DNA of 64,000 nucleotides, from positions 2,232,001-2,296,000 of the forward strand of contig JAPXFQ010000075.1 of assembly GCA_028564705.1 (NCBI GenBank). Reading direction: 5' to 3'. The DNA comes from Apricaphanius iberus (lineage: Eukaryota; Chordata; Actinopteri; Cyprinodontiformes; Aphaniidae). Positions 1 through 12,060 of the stretch are shown piece after piece; position 1 is the stretch's first letter; each line of letters opens with the position of its first letter. Made by a program: the position numbers and the translations under genes. The notes beneath the pieces are model-generated. The model worked only from the letters and a program-made list of their open reading frames with translations, ran no database searches and was not told where the DNA came from.

Positions 1-659
1 CAAAAGACCAAGATTCTTTGCGGATAAAACATGCACCGAACAGAAATCAATGGGGATTTGATGGGGATATGCCAACATGCGTTTACATGACCGAATATTC
101 GGGCTAGAAAAGGGGTACCCCAGGGATCATATTCACTTTTGTCAGTGTTTTCATGGCGTGACCAGGTTATTGCTACTATTCCGGTTTTGAACGGACTATT
201 GGCTGCACGTTAACGTAGTAAGAGTTGTTAATGAATGCTGCAGGAAAACTCTTCTTCAACCCCCATTGGCTGGATCAGCAGCAGAAAAAAAATACACAGG
301 GAAAATAAGTGAGTCAAAAAGCTTTGTGTGCTATACTTTAATTAATTAAAGAAGTCAGATTTCTTGTTGGAAAGTGATATGTACATTATTTTAGATGAGG
401 AACTTTAAGGGTTTTACAGGTTTGCCTTAGAATGAAGTTTGCAATTTTTTTAGGTCTCAATAAAAAAAAAAAAAAGAACAAAAGCTGTTTTCTAAAATTC
501 ATTTAAAGAAAATTTTTTGTGCAGGAAAGTCTGCTTTTGTGTAAAAATCATTGGGCAAATCTGGTCTTTGCAACAGATGGCAAAAGTATGGTTGTTTAAA
601 AACTAATAATTGGTGATGTCCTCAGCATGTTTTATTGCAATAATATTTTAAATTGTCTG
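1..659. other. AT-rich non-coding stretch, nothing recognised
   Basis: No open frame with recognisable protein similarity and no repeat end can be seen. It may include the interior of the hAT-like element whose right end lies at 808, because no matching left end is present in the window. Confidence 0.4.
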
Positions 660-808
660 GAATCACTTTGCACTGATTAAAAATAAAGTCTCTATCTGGA
701 TCAGCCTCCTGTGCCAGATTTGTATCATTCCTGAACTGAAGTGAGGGGCCACTCATAATCAGTCCAGAGGCCGCAAATGGCCCCCGGGCCGCACTTTGGA
801 CACCCCTG
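660..808 (+). mobile_element. hAT-like DNA transposon, right end
   Basis: The segment ends in GGACACCCCTG, the reverse complement of CAGGGGTGTCC, preceded by the GGCCGCAAATGGCCCCCGGG text common at the ends of fish hAT-like elements. The facing CAGGGG end is not in the window, so the element is cut by the window edge or by deletion. No transposase can be seen. Assignment to hAT rests on the terminal motif as known from fish genomes, not on a target duplication. Confidence 0.55.
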
Positions 809-1677
809 GTCTACATGCATCCTGTATTTATTTTACTAGTGTCATTTCTGAAACATACACACCTGATACTTGATTCCAGTGCGACCATTAGCTTTGGAAA
901 TAATTGCTTCTCATTGTGGGGGGTGATGTTGGCAGATGGCGGTGATGCGTCTGCTGTCGACGGAGAAAACAACAGCAGCAAAACTCTTCTCCCTTTTTGA
1001 TTTGCTACCACTTCCTCAATGTAACATGCTGCATGGGACATTGGAATTATTGATCTGATGACATACATATCACAGAGACATTTGTCTTGTAGGAACATTA
1101 CCAAAACCTTGTTTCTGGGTGGGATCCTTATTAGGGAAAATTCCAAAAATTTTGACTACCAAAGTATGAGTTTCCACATTTTCAAGGACACACAAATGTT
1201 TGTTTTGTGCATTATGAAGCACATTCAATAATACAGAGATGTGGCTTGAAGCTTTTTATTCCTTGTATTTTTTTTCAAACGTTTTTCCCAAAACTGACCT
1301 TTATGGTTAAAATCAGATGAATTTAAAGACATTTGCTTAACCTTGTCTGTTTTTCTCCTGCTGGCATTTAAACTTCGATATTTTTATAGGCGCAGAAAGT
1401 TGTAGACGTTCACTAGTTTTAAAGCATTAAAACCAAAAGCTCTTAAACTGTTGCATTTACAGTTTTAAAATTATACGGAGAGCCTTTAAATTCATCTGAG
1501 GAAGCGAGACAAGACAACTATTAGTTTTGGGACAATCCTGAATGAGGTAATTTACACTGTTTTAAATGAAGACGAAGGAAGTGAGTTTAAGAATTACATC
1601 AAATACAAGAAATATTTCTTAATGTTTGTACAATTTAAGCATCATATCAAGATAAAGACATATTCAAATGTAAGTAT
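809..1677. other. Non-coding stretch
   Basis: No recognisable gene or repeat. The open frames here are short and have no recognisable motif. Confidence 0.4.
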
Positions 1678-2065
1678 TAGAGCTGTGTTGAAATATTAGA
1701 AAAATTGATTCTGAATAGATTCTCATAGAAATCGAATCAAATCGATTCACAAGTTCAAAAATCGATTTTATTTTTTAGAATAGTTTGCCCTTTTTAAAGC
1801 TGAAATGGGAAGAAACAGTCAAGACGGCCATTTTAAGTTTTGTGTCTAACGGTTAATACAGTTTTCCATGTTGAACTGTTACTCACCCACTGTTAAGTCA
1901 TTGAATTTCTGGCATATAATTGAGATAACAGTTAAAAAAAAAGAAGCTTTTAATAGCACTGACCAATATCACTATTGAATTGGGTCAGATTAAAACGAAT
2001 CAATTCCAACTCTTGAGAATCGGAATTGAATCGATTCTTGAAATTTGAATCGATACCCAGCCCTA
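1678..2065. mobile_element. Short non-autonomous hAT element with 8-bp target duplication
   Basis: The left end reads TAGAGCTGTGT and the right end, reverse-complemented, reads TAGGGCTGGGT. The flanks are GTAAGTAT (1670-1677) and GTAAGTGT (2066-2073), a 7/8 match, which is the 8-bp target duplication expected for hAT. The 388-bp interior is rich in ATCGATT/AATCGAT words near both ends (about 1710-1770 and 1990-2055), forming imperfect sub-terminal inverted repeats. It has no transposase frame, so it would have depended on an enzyme supplied elsewhere. Confidence 0.8.
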
Positions 2066-2073
2066 GTAAGTGT

Positions 2074-3651
2074 AGACCAAATAGTTGTCTTAGTTCGACT
2101 AAATTCTGGCTTTTGAAATGAATGTAATGTTTAGGCCTACACCTTAGTCCAGCCAAATTCAAATCAGACTAGCCAAACTCTACTAATAAAGCCAAGACAC
2201 CCAGATAGTGCAGTTGAATAAACCAAATACCGCTGCATGTAAAATGACATCCCAGTTTAGTGGAGCTATGACCAGCCTGGGTGCTTAACTTTTCCGGAAT
2301 CAGACGAGTCCATGGAAGCGGGAATAACAACACGGGTACGACAACAATGCTGCGAAATATCTGTCTGCTACACTGCTGCCAGCAATGGTTTACTATTTGT
2401 TGTTACTCTCTAGGCCAACTGGAAGAAAGCCAATGTGAAAGGGCGCAGTAGTGTTGCCACCTACTGTCATGGAGTTCAACATACTCTATTCAGTAATTCG
2501 ATACGTTTTTACCTGAAAATGTATACTCACATAAAGGCTCCCATTCTGTTTAGGCTATTATCTCGATTATTGCCATAGCTCGATTTAGATGTGCAAGAAA
2601 TACACACTGGTTGTAATGAACTGTGTTCATGTGGTGACACAAAAATATAAAGTCGTGTGGTTAGTGTGATATTGTGGTATACACAGCTCCGAACTGAAGC
2701 ACATAGATATTTTACAAAAGCGGCTAGAGAACAGGCCCTTGAGGAACCCCATATTGAATCTTTTTTAGTCAAGGTTCATAGTTGCTAAATGACACAAAGT
2801 TGTCCTGATCTGCCAAAGAAGTTTCGAACAAATCTTGCACAGTACAGGACTACCCCCCCTACACACCTTTACATTCTGTCTGTACGTTACGTTCAACTGT
2901 GTGATGCGCAGCATGGAGTTCCATTAATACCAACACAAACACTATAGCTCTAGAACTGTTTAAATTAATCTTTCTCTAATGCAGCCTCACTGCTGTGGTA
3001 GAATCAAAAATCTTCCAGGAAAAACCTTGGAAATCTCATTTTTAATCTATCGGAAGTTAATTTGTTATCGGTAGTAACATAAACTACACAGCTTCTATTT
3101 ACAGAGACCTTAGGGTCCCAGAGGACATCTGCCAAGGGTGAAGCTGTATAACATGACACCAGCTTTCTGACTGAAGAGAGCCTTCACCACTGAATGGACT
3201 CTCTTTGTGTCTGCCTCTCTTCTCTCCGAGTTGCTGGCTAGCCCTGGGGAACCCTGAGCCGTGCTCTTCTTCCATCTATTTCTGTCTTCTCTTCGGCGAC
3301 GGACAGAATCACTGTGTATATGTACACGTGTGTGTCTCTGTGATGTATGTGTTTAGAAACTGCACTGGGCATGTAATAGGCTTTCTCTATTTTATGTGGA
3401 TCGATGGTTTTTTGGAGAGGCGTGTTGAAAAGAGACATTGTGGCCACACCTGTTTAAGAAAAAAAAAATCTGTGAGGACTGATCCCCAGTGGGCTGTCTT
3501 GCAGTAGCCTGAGTGATTAATGAGCGCCAAAAGGGGTGCTGAAAGTCCAAACTCTTGGCCCACCCTCAACCTTCATGTGGGAATTGTGAATTATTTCTGC
3601 CATTTCTGGCTTTAAGAGCTCTCCAGGGTGAATTCTGACTGTTTTAGGCCT
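2074..3651. other. Non-coding stretch
   Basis: No gene or repeat family recognised. A frame at 3205-3507 is open for 100 codons but shows no known motif and overlaps equally open antisense frames, so I treat it as chance. Confidence 0.4.
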
Positions 3652-3671
3652 TATATATCTATATCTATCTA

Positions 3672-3740
<69 letters not shown>
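3652..3740. repeat. (TATC)n/(AT)n microsatellite
   Basis: Imperfect TATC units run into about 32 uninterrupted AT dinucleotides. This is simple sequence, likely length-polymorphic and prone to assembly error. Confidence 0.95.
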
Positions 3741-3742
<2 letters not shown>

Positions 3743-4078
3743 TTTTAAGTTAGTGATGATTCATATAATGTCTTCCCAGTTTGCTCAGTGGCAGCCTATA
3801 TTGGCATGAACACAAAGATGATGAAAGTATGTTATCTGTTTATGATTTGATGCTCTTTCCCAGCCTTTCAGATATGTAAGTGCTGTGTAGTAAGGAAGTG
3901 CCAAGTTCTGAACAGATGTTTCTTAAAGAGATAGTTGAAAGAGTTCCACAGACGCTACAAACTGAAGGTAACTCTTAGGTTGTACATGCAAGGACGCTAC
4001 TGTGACTACTTTGAGTTCTATAGGCATGTTTTCTCTATCGGACCTTCAGGGTATTTTCACTGGACCTTTTTATGGTGG

Positions 4079-4440
4079 GGTAAATTGGTCCGACTAATTA
4101 TCTTAGCTGTCCTGTCTCTATACAAAATTGTTCCTCTAAGGAATTTGCTAAGACATATGAATATCGCAACAGTTTCTCCATTGACAAGTCATTGATGAAT
4201 GCAAAAAGGTGGCCTCAATGATTGACAATGAAAGAAGCAGGGATGGTTGTTGCGTTGCTGTTTCCTGTTCTGTTATACACTGTATTGCCAGCAACTCTTT
4301 CAGTTTTACAAGGCCGATTGTTGCTCTAAGTAGATACCAAAAGACTCGTTTTTGGTTTGTTCCTGAAGTGGCCCTAAAAATGGCCCTGTGGAGTCAGCCC
4401 GGTGTAGTGGAGCATAGCATGAAGGTCTGGTAAAACTACC
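4079..4440 (+). repeat. Unnamed dispersed repeat family A, copy 1
   Basis: From GGTAAATTGG at 4079 this segment aligns along its length with 35809-36120. Shared blocks include the region around GGAATTTGCTAAGAC (near 4140), GACAATGAAAGAAGCAGGGA (4221-4240) and GCCAGCAACTCTT (4288-4300). The two copies differ at roughly one base in four with small gaps, so both are old. No terminal inverted repeat, tail or protein motif is visible, so the class is unknown. It may extend upstream, where the comparison becomes unclear. Confidence 0.7.
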
Positions 4441-7400
4441 CCAGAGTTCAGATAGAGGAAACATGCTTTATTGCTTATGGCTGCTAAAAGAAGTGCTGAA
4501 TGGGTGTTTAAGTGTCACAGGCGATTGTGGAGTTGCCACCAGTGCTTCAAATGATAGCGTCTACTGTTTTATCCAGCAGAAGGATGCTATCGTCTCTCAT
4601 TTGTCTGCTGAATTACTGATGGGCTAATGGCATTTAATGGGTTACTGCTATATAGAGGTCTTCTCTTTTTAATTATTGGATCCCAAGAACCAGAATATGA
4701 TTTGGGTATTTCATATGGACAGCATCCTTACAAGTTTCATATCACCTGATCTTTTTTCAGAAAGACAATGGAAAGCCTAAACAACCATGCCCTTTGTTGG
4801 CATTCTGACCTTCGCATATTTTTTATGATATATATATTTGCATTTCATATATATATATATATACATATAGTCACTGAAAGAATGAGATCCTGGACAGAAG
4901 TGGTAGAATCAGCCTCCCTCATTGAGTAGTTGAGTTCAGCCTTAGACATACTCCCATCTACTCCATTCATTTATGAACCCCCATCACAAAGACAGATTTC
5001 AAGATGAGGGCACCCTATGGAGCTTCCCCTGGTTAGTCCCACTTTGAGACCCCAGGGCATGCCCAGAACTTGCTGGAAAGAATATGTCTTTGTGGCCTCG
5101 AAATGTCTTTGGATTCCCCAAGATGAGCGGTCCAGGTTTCCCTTCTTGATCCGTTAACCTCTGTGTTGCAACCACAGATGAGAAGGTAATATAGAAACCA
5201 ATTGGGATGGACTAAACCGAACAGTTCTTGGTATTCATGTTTTCTCCATACATACCATACATTCATATCTCCGGGTACATCAGTTTCTTTCTTCATTCCA
5301 AAAAAATCCAAGTAAGGGAGACTGATGTTTAAAGATTTTTGTGCGCGTGTGTCTTCATTTTGCCCTACAACAGATTTGTTAATTTTTTAAATGTAAACTT
5401 TCATTAAAACAAAAGAGTATTTTTAGCAATAGGGCATGAGGCAGGTTACCGTTGAACACGGGGATAAAACTTAAATCCTGCCAACAACCCCGAACAAGAT
5501 TAAACACATACGAAGTGATGGAACAAAAGAAAATGTGATGAGGTACTATAAAATGATTTAGATTCTGGTGCTCCCCTGAAAGCAGATGTTTGCTTATGAA
5601 TTACAATCTCAGTTTGGAAGCTGATCTAAATGTTTACCTATTCTATGGCATTAACATTGATCTTTGTTTTAGCCTAGAGGCACAAATGATGATAGCACTT
5701 TGACGCCTTATCCTGTGCTTCTTCCAACCATCCCACCTCCCCCCACAGGTATCCACATTTCATGTTAGCCAATCAGGTCCAAGGATTACCTCCCTGTGGG
5801 GCACATCTGATGTAAACATGGCTTTGATTGAATTTAAATCGAGTATTTAGAAGGAAGCGTAATGTCTCATAATGGGATGCATGCCTTCCTGGCTCACCCA
5901 GGTGTGTATACACACAGAAACACGCACATGCATGAGCTACCATGCTTTTTTGTCCCATCAGTCATTGCACGAACCATCTTGACTTAACGTGAAAGGTATT
6001 CAGACACGCTTCATAGCCTAAACAGACACTTTATTTGGTTACTGGTTGTTCCTTGGAGGAAAATCATTGAAACGCGTATAAGAACCATCTTTTTATTTTA
6101 TTTTTTTGTCTGACCTCATTCATACTTTATATATTAGGTTCTCACGTTGTCTTTTTCTCTGCATTGCCTCTGAATGACAAGTAAAGCCCAAGCACTACAG
6201 GCTTGCCAACCAACATTGCCGTCAGGATACATCTTGTCAGTGTGTCTCTCCGACGTTGCTGACTGGCTCCTGGCTTCCTGTCATGGATGACTGACGCACG
6301 TCCTGCATGAGAGCCTGAGAAATAAGTTGCTGTGAGCTTTATCCGGTTTCGATAAAAATGCTTTCCAGGCTAAGAAAAAATGTATTAAAGCTTAAACATG
6401 CCAATGGATTTATTTGTCAATTTTAGCTAAATCGCTATGAGTACAGGAGATCTTTTTTTACGGATATATCTTGCCTAAATTGCAGCAGTAATCAGGCCAA
6501 CAGTATCTAATTATATATAGGTTCATATAAACTGGCTCTCTTTCGCTTTCTGCTGCTATTATAGTAACAATAGGAAAGCTGATCCTACGGAGCCCTGGAG
6601 AGAATGTTTGAAATGTGCTCCTTGAGGATTTCTTCAGTCTTTCACTTTCATCATGATATATTTACGTGACTTTGAAGCTTATCCTTCAGTTGTACATCTC
6701 CTTTTGTTTTAATCTCCGATGGTACCTTATAGACAAGGTGAGTGACACGTGAGAAAACGATATAGGGAGTTTAAAAAAAGTTATCAATGTGATCCTTGTG
6801 GATGAGTTTGCTGTAAGCTCGAGAAAATATTTCCACCCAAGTCAGCTGTACAAAGTATTACATCAACATATTAGATCTCTTATGAAGGGCTCTGGATGCT
6901 TGAATTTATTTTCCAGACTTTAGGATGTAAATTGCTACATTAGCTGCAGTGTTTTGTACGGAGAAACTTGAACATGTTGAGTTGGAAAGCCTTTTGATTG
7001 GCAGACAACAGCCTCCGTAAAAGTACGACCTCGCAGCTTTGCCCAAAACTTTCTACTCTATAGTTGATGAAGAGGATATTTAGTGATGACCCGTGCGGCG
7101 TTGTGTCTCGGCGGTGTTAACGCCTGTACCTCTTTAATTAATCACTCCACAGAGAGACCGGGATGTCTTTGTCCTCCGCATCATTCCTTCTTAAGGGACG
7201 AATGATTTTTCTCCTACCCTGAAGTCTCCAGAAAAAAACTCTCCTGTGCTGCTTTTCTTAGCTAATTCTCAGTCAATCTTTCTCTGAAGTGAATAGAGTT
7301 AATTAGCAGTAAGTTAATTTGATGTGGAGCACTCTTTCTTCCCTCCTCGCAGTTAATAGGAAGCAGCATTCATCAAGTATTCTTTGCTGAAGGTATTGAC

Positions 7401-8950
7401 TTCAAAGAGAAACGCTAGAGTTTTTCAAACGACACGAGAACATTCTTTCACACTATTTCCAGTTGTAGATTTAAGGAGCTTTTGAAATCCTCTTAAGAGC
7501 ACGGCATTGGTTTGTTTTACATACTGGACAAGAGTTGTCAGAGTAGTGGAAAAAAAATCCCATCGCTCGCTAGCTGTGTAATTTTGCCATGTTCCCAGAT
7601 ATCCAAAGTTTATCATGCAGCTCAAGTCTGAGCCTTCACCTCAACTCTGTGTGCACTTCAAAGGCACTTCTGTTCTATTAGGAATGATGTGCTGACTTTC
7701 TGTGCCGACCACACCTACACGCTCGCACAAAGGGTCCAGAAGCAGTAAAACATGAATTACCATGCGCTGAAAGACATGGAACAAGCCAGTTCTAGTTCCT
7801 TTCTCTGGAAACGGCGGAGAGAAGAAAGAAAAAAAAGAAAAGCGGGCTGAATGTAAGTGACTCATGTCGACGGCAATTAGCGCACCGGCGTATCCGGGGA
7901 GGTGTGGTGTTGGAGGCGATCAAGTGTGGGAGGAAAAAGGAGAAAAGACAGAGGAAAACAGAGTTTTTTTAAAATTTTTTTTTGCATCTCAACTCTGTGC
8001 GTTCCTCTGGTGGGATTTCAACAGACGCGTCTGTCAGAAACGGCGGATGCTTTACATGAAAAACACAAGGCCTCGTGGTGTGATCAGAGGCTGGCGACAG
8101 TTTAACACACTCCACTTCCCAGGCTGATGCTTCGCTCTCCCTTCTCTCCACCTCGCCCACTTTCTGCACGGTGTACCTTTGCTTGACTGATGTGTTTCCC
8201 GTGAGTGAGAATAAAGAAGCCGAGAAGCGACAAATTCAATTACTCTCTGGAGTGCTGCTCGCGAGTAAAGAGCGTAGTCGGGTGAGTTTTAGGCTCAGAT
8301 GTAGAAGAAAAGCCCTAACAAGGCATGCCACAGAATGAAGTTTAGGCTTCAATGCTGACTGGTCTGGTGTCAAGGTGGGGTGTAAGAATTATGGGAAAAG
8401 TTTTGGGTATGAGCTGTAAAAGTAGGAAAATACAAAAGTCAACATTGGCTTCTCAGACCAGAACCTTTCCTCTCTGAGAAAAATGTGCCAACATAAGCTT
8501 GTAAGCCACATTTTGTGCCTCAGTGGTTCATTATTGAGATAGACCTCTCTCAGCGTAACGGGATTTAAAGCCAGAAAACATCTAAACTCAGTGGATTTAC
8601 GAGGAGGATTCTGTGGGCAGACCCTGTTCTTGCTAGAGAGACTGTGTGGAGAATGAAGCTCGATGGATCCTCGCTTTGATGGACCCCACTGTCAGGCAGT
8701 TCAAGATTGGTGCCAGAAAATAGATAGATGGCATTAACTGAACTGCAGGACAAGTTGTATAAGTATTCTCTCTGAAATTATCCCTTTATCTAAAAGTCAT
8801 TTTTATAGTTTGAGAAATTTAGACACTACGTCAAAAAAACACGAGATACAAAATTCATGGGATTGAGACGAGGGGATCTTTAAGTGCTGTTTAACTACCC
8901 TTACACTCTCTATAGATAGTTTGCACCATCGGTGTGGGTTTGGTTAAAGC
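4441..8950. other. Largely unique non-coding stretch
   Basis: No exon, RNA gene or known repeat recognised in 4.5 kb apart from a short (AT)n tract at about 4844-4864. Several parts, especially 7060-7350, are dense in TTAATTAA and TTAATTAG words between GC-richer blocks, which resembles conserved regulatory DNA, but this is only an impression of composition. Confidence 0.4.
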
Positions 8951-8954
8951 TTCA

Positions 8955-9012
8955 GACCCTCTGATGGGATGGTGACTTGTCCAGGGTGCATACTGCCTCT
9001 CACCCATCGACG
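8955..9012 (+). repeat. SINE body fragment
   Basis: The text around GGTGACTTGTCCAGGGTG (8971-8988), followed by TGCCTCTCACCC, matches the widespread fish SINE/LINE-tail body whose consensus reads GGCGACCTGTCCAGGGTG and then GCCTCTCGCCC. The tRNA-like head and the tail are absent, so only a fragment remains. A longer antisense copy of the same family lies at 45.7-46.0 kb. Confidence 0.6.
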
Positions 9013-9246
9013 TTTGTGTTTATAGGAACCAACCTGCAATGATGACAAGAAATAAGTTTGTTTCTGGAATATGACTTCATTAAAATCATCAAAAGCCCAC
9101 TTGTGCACAAAATTAGTTTTCTATTGCCCTTCAGTTGCTGTTCTACTTCGTGCCACCTATGTTGTCACCTTGCCAGTGTTTTCTGGATTTGTAACTTTCG
9201 AAGCGTGATCTCGTAGTGAGATCGTTTTGTACTTTTCCCAAGTTCC

Positions 9247-9779
9247 TACACACTCAGAAATTAAAGTACAGAATTATGCATTTAGGGTTACAATGTCTTA
9301 TCACTAGGATGGTACTCTCAAGGGTACCATTTTGTACCCATAACTCTATTGTACCCCTGTAGCCTGTACCTTTTATCACTGCTGTCTTGACAGCCAATCA
9401 TGATTGACTTGTCATGAATGACACATCATCTGACCACAACTTAGCAATAGTTGCCTATTTGTTTATTTGTTTGATAAAAAAGTAAAAAAAAAAAAAGTTA
9501 ACAATAAAACTGTGAGGTCCATTTATATAAATTTAGCTTTGCTAATGGATATAGTTTTTAGTAAAAAATGTAATCACCAGAAATTGTACCTTATCCAAGA
9601 AAATGGTACAAAAATGTACTTTTTTAGGCGTGAGACACAGGTATGTACATTCAGACAATGAAAAAGGTACAGATCATTACCCCAAGGTCCAATATTTGTC
9701 ATTAGACTGTATTATTTTAGTTTTTATACTTAAGGGCACGGTAATGTACCTATTCTGTACACCTATTTCTGACAGTGTA
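9247..9779. mobile_element. Non-autonomous CACTA/EnSpm-like element
   Basis: The left end TACACACTCAG and the reverse complement of the right end, TACACTGTCAG, match at 9 of 11 positions. Sub-terminal GGTACC/GTACC words (for example near 9311-9365 and 9588-9610) recur in both halves, as in the abundant teleost elements that begin CACTCAGAAA and carry GGTAC repeats. No transposase frame exists and the short target duplication cannot be called with certainty. Class assignment is from family resemblance. Confidence 0.6.
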
Positions 9780-11168
9780 GTAAGAAGAATTGGTCGCAGA
9801 CCAGGGAGGCCAAGAAGGTTCCTGGTCTAAATAGCCCAGGTTTTGGGAGGTTCGTGTGGCAACCCCATGGAGATGCCAAAGAGCACTGCTTATTTTCTAC
9901 TTAGATAGTCTCTACTTGGGTGTGTTATACTTTGCAGCTCTAATGTCCAAGAGGAATGCAGCACTAAACAACATCCTGTGTGTTGGGAACTATACCAAAG
10001 CTTTTCTAACCAACTGTACCCTCTACAATCATTTTAGTTGCAGAGGGGCTCCTTTTCAGTTTGAGAGAATATTTGTTCATTGTGGCTAAGTGGGTCTGTC
10101 TGCTTCTGCAGTTGGAGATTTTTTTTCTTTTTCGGTCTGAGCGAAAGTGAAAGAGAGAGGAAAAGTGGAAGTCTTGAAGGAGCGTCAGACACTTTGGGAT
10201 AACGCGAGTAAACACAGGCAGTGCATCATGCAGGTAATGAGATTCTCCCCTCTGCTTAAATCCAAAGCCCCTCAGCACCAGAGGAGGACAAACAAACCCC
10301 CTGCTCTGAAGTTATCTTTCAGGGGATAGACTAACCAATGTTCAGTTGTGCATAGACACACTTCGACACACGCCGTGTTTGAATCCCCGCCCGTCATGTG
10401 TTTCTCGTCCCCCCCCCCCCTCTGTGAATCTGGGCAGCCTCTTTGTATGCAAATACAGTATTTGGAAGAACCCTCTGCCCATATATGCACACACAGGAAG
10501 AATCCCGATGAGACCCGCCGCTGCTGCGGCGAAGTAAACAATACTCCAGCAGGGCAACAGATGCAGAGAAAAGAAAACTTGCTTGCTCCCTTTATGTCAG
10601 TCTGTGTGTATTCAGTTACAGGCCCAACTTGTTCTTTCCTTTCTCTTCTGGTAATCCCTTTCTCATTATCATCCTTTCTTTCCGTTTGCCTTGAAAAAGA
10701 ACCACAAAAAAAACAGCTTAGTGCCAAAAGCTGCGCCAAAACACAAGCTGATTTCCGGAGTGTAGTATCTCTTTTTGGGTTTGGGAGGGATTTGTAGAGC
10801 TGCTGCTCAGTGGATAACTGTGATGCTCTGTGGGATTATTTGCAGGTCATTGCTGGATATCCCTTTTGGTCCCAATGCCAAAACCCATATGTTTCAATTA
10901 AGTGACAATTAAAATGTTTAGTAAAGGATAGGCTGTTTGAACTATCCAATATAAAAAAACATGTAAACCAGTAAAAAAAAAATTAAACTACAATTAAACT
11001 AAAAAATCTCCACCAATCTCCTGTTTCAAAAGTTTTTCAACCCCAGTAACAGAAAGATTCATAAGGAGACATGTTAGTAAATCAGGTTTAAAGTTTAAAG
11101 TCTGTTCCTACCATGGACCCGAGTACAGTGGTTCTGCAATTGGAGTACACTTGATGATGTCACCGTTC
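9780..11168. other. Non-coding stretch
   Basis: No gene recognised. Open frames of about 150 codons on both strands at 10272-10797 overlap each other, contain a 12-base C run (10409-10420) and an alanine-rich stretch from GCC/GCG repeats, and show no known domain, so I regard them as chance. Confidence 0.4.
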
Positions 11169-11176
11169 ACCTAAGA

Positions 11177-11689
11177 CAGGGGCCGCAAGTGGCTCTTCAG
11201 ACCTTCCACAACGGCTCTCAGGAAATTTGGCTAAAAATAATAACTTACCAAATAATATTTTGTTTTTTCATTACATAACAAATTCAGGTTTTAGCAGTCT
11301 TTAGTATTTTTGCTTTACATTTCCATGACAGAATGACACTAAAATCAACAATATTTCTAGATAAATTTTTCTGGTCATCAGGTTTTAAACTATGTGCATT
11401 TTTACACAGTTTGCCACAAAAATCAAAAACTCATAAAAGAAAATGAATCCATCCACTTTTTGCTAAAGTTTTATGGGTTTATTTATTTATTTATTATTAA
11501 AACCCCAAAACAGAAATAAAATGGTGGCTCTTTATGAATGACATCACATTTTACTTTAGTAGATACTTATAAAAAAATTTGAGTTAAGTTTTTCTAAAGG
11601 TCATGTAACATTTGCGGCTCTGTATGAGATTTATTTAGCTAGAATGAGCACAAAGTGGCTCGTTGGATGGTAAAGGTTGCAGACCCCTG
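11177..11689. mobile_element. Non-autonomous hAT element with 8-bp target duplication
   Basis: The left end CAGGGGCCGCAAG and the reverse complement of the right end, CAGGGGTCTGCAACC, pair as terminal inverted repeats. The flanks ACCTAAGA (11169-11176) and ACCCAAGA (11690-11697) agree at 7 of 8 positions, the duplication length typical of hAT. Sub-terminal GTGGCTC/GCGGCTC words occur near both ends, as in the common vertebrate CAGGGGTCGGCAACC group. The 513-bp interior has no transposase. Confidence 0.85.
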
Positions 11690-11756
11690 ACCCAAGAGCT
11701 TTCCTGGAGTTTCAATAAATTGTCCTGTTTTACTTGGGAATGTTATTCATTCTATG

Positions 11757-12060
11757 AGGCAACTGTGGCTCAAGAGTTACGGATTTGTGTCGTGCGCTGG
11801 TTCGAACCCCCACTCCATTTTTCTTGGTCGTTGTGTCTATGGGCAGGACGCTTCCCCTGCCTTGCCAACTAGTGGCGGTCAGAAGGCCTGGTGGCACCAG
11901 TGTACGCCAGCCTCCCTACTGTCAGTGCGACACAGAGCAGCTGTGGCTACAGTGTAGCTAACCATGAATAGTGTTTTAAATGAGTGAATGACTGAAAGTA
12001 GTGTAAAGCGCTTCAGCTGTCTTCAGGACTAGATAAAATGCTATGCAAGTATAGGCCATA
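11757..12060 (+). repeat. tRNA-derived SINE
   Basis: A pol III-like A box (TGGCTCAAGAG, 11766-11776) is followed 22 bp later by a good B box (GGTTCGAACCC, 11799-11809), the spacing of a tRNA-derived head. The body contains GGGCAGGACGCTTCCCCTGCC and ends in TGTAAAGCGCTTCAG and GCTATGCAAGTATAGGCCAT, the typical tail of a common fish SINE. Target duplications are not clear. The promoter boxes look intact but the body has diverged, so activity is unlikely. Confidence 0.75.

Noticed and set aside
10272..10797. Overlapping 149-155-codon frames on opposite strands
   Set aside because: Both strands open over the same interval, homopolymer C run inside, no motif and no splice-like borders.
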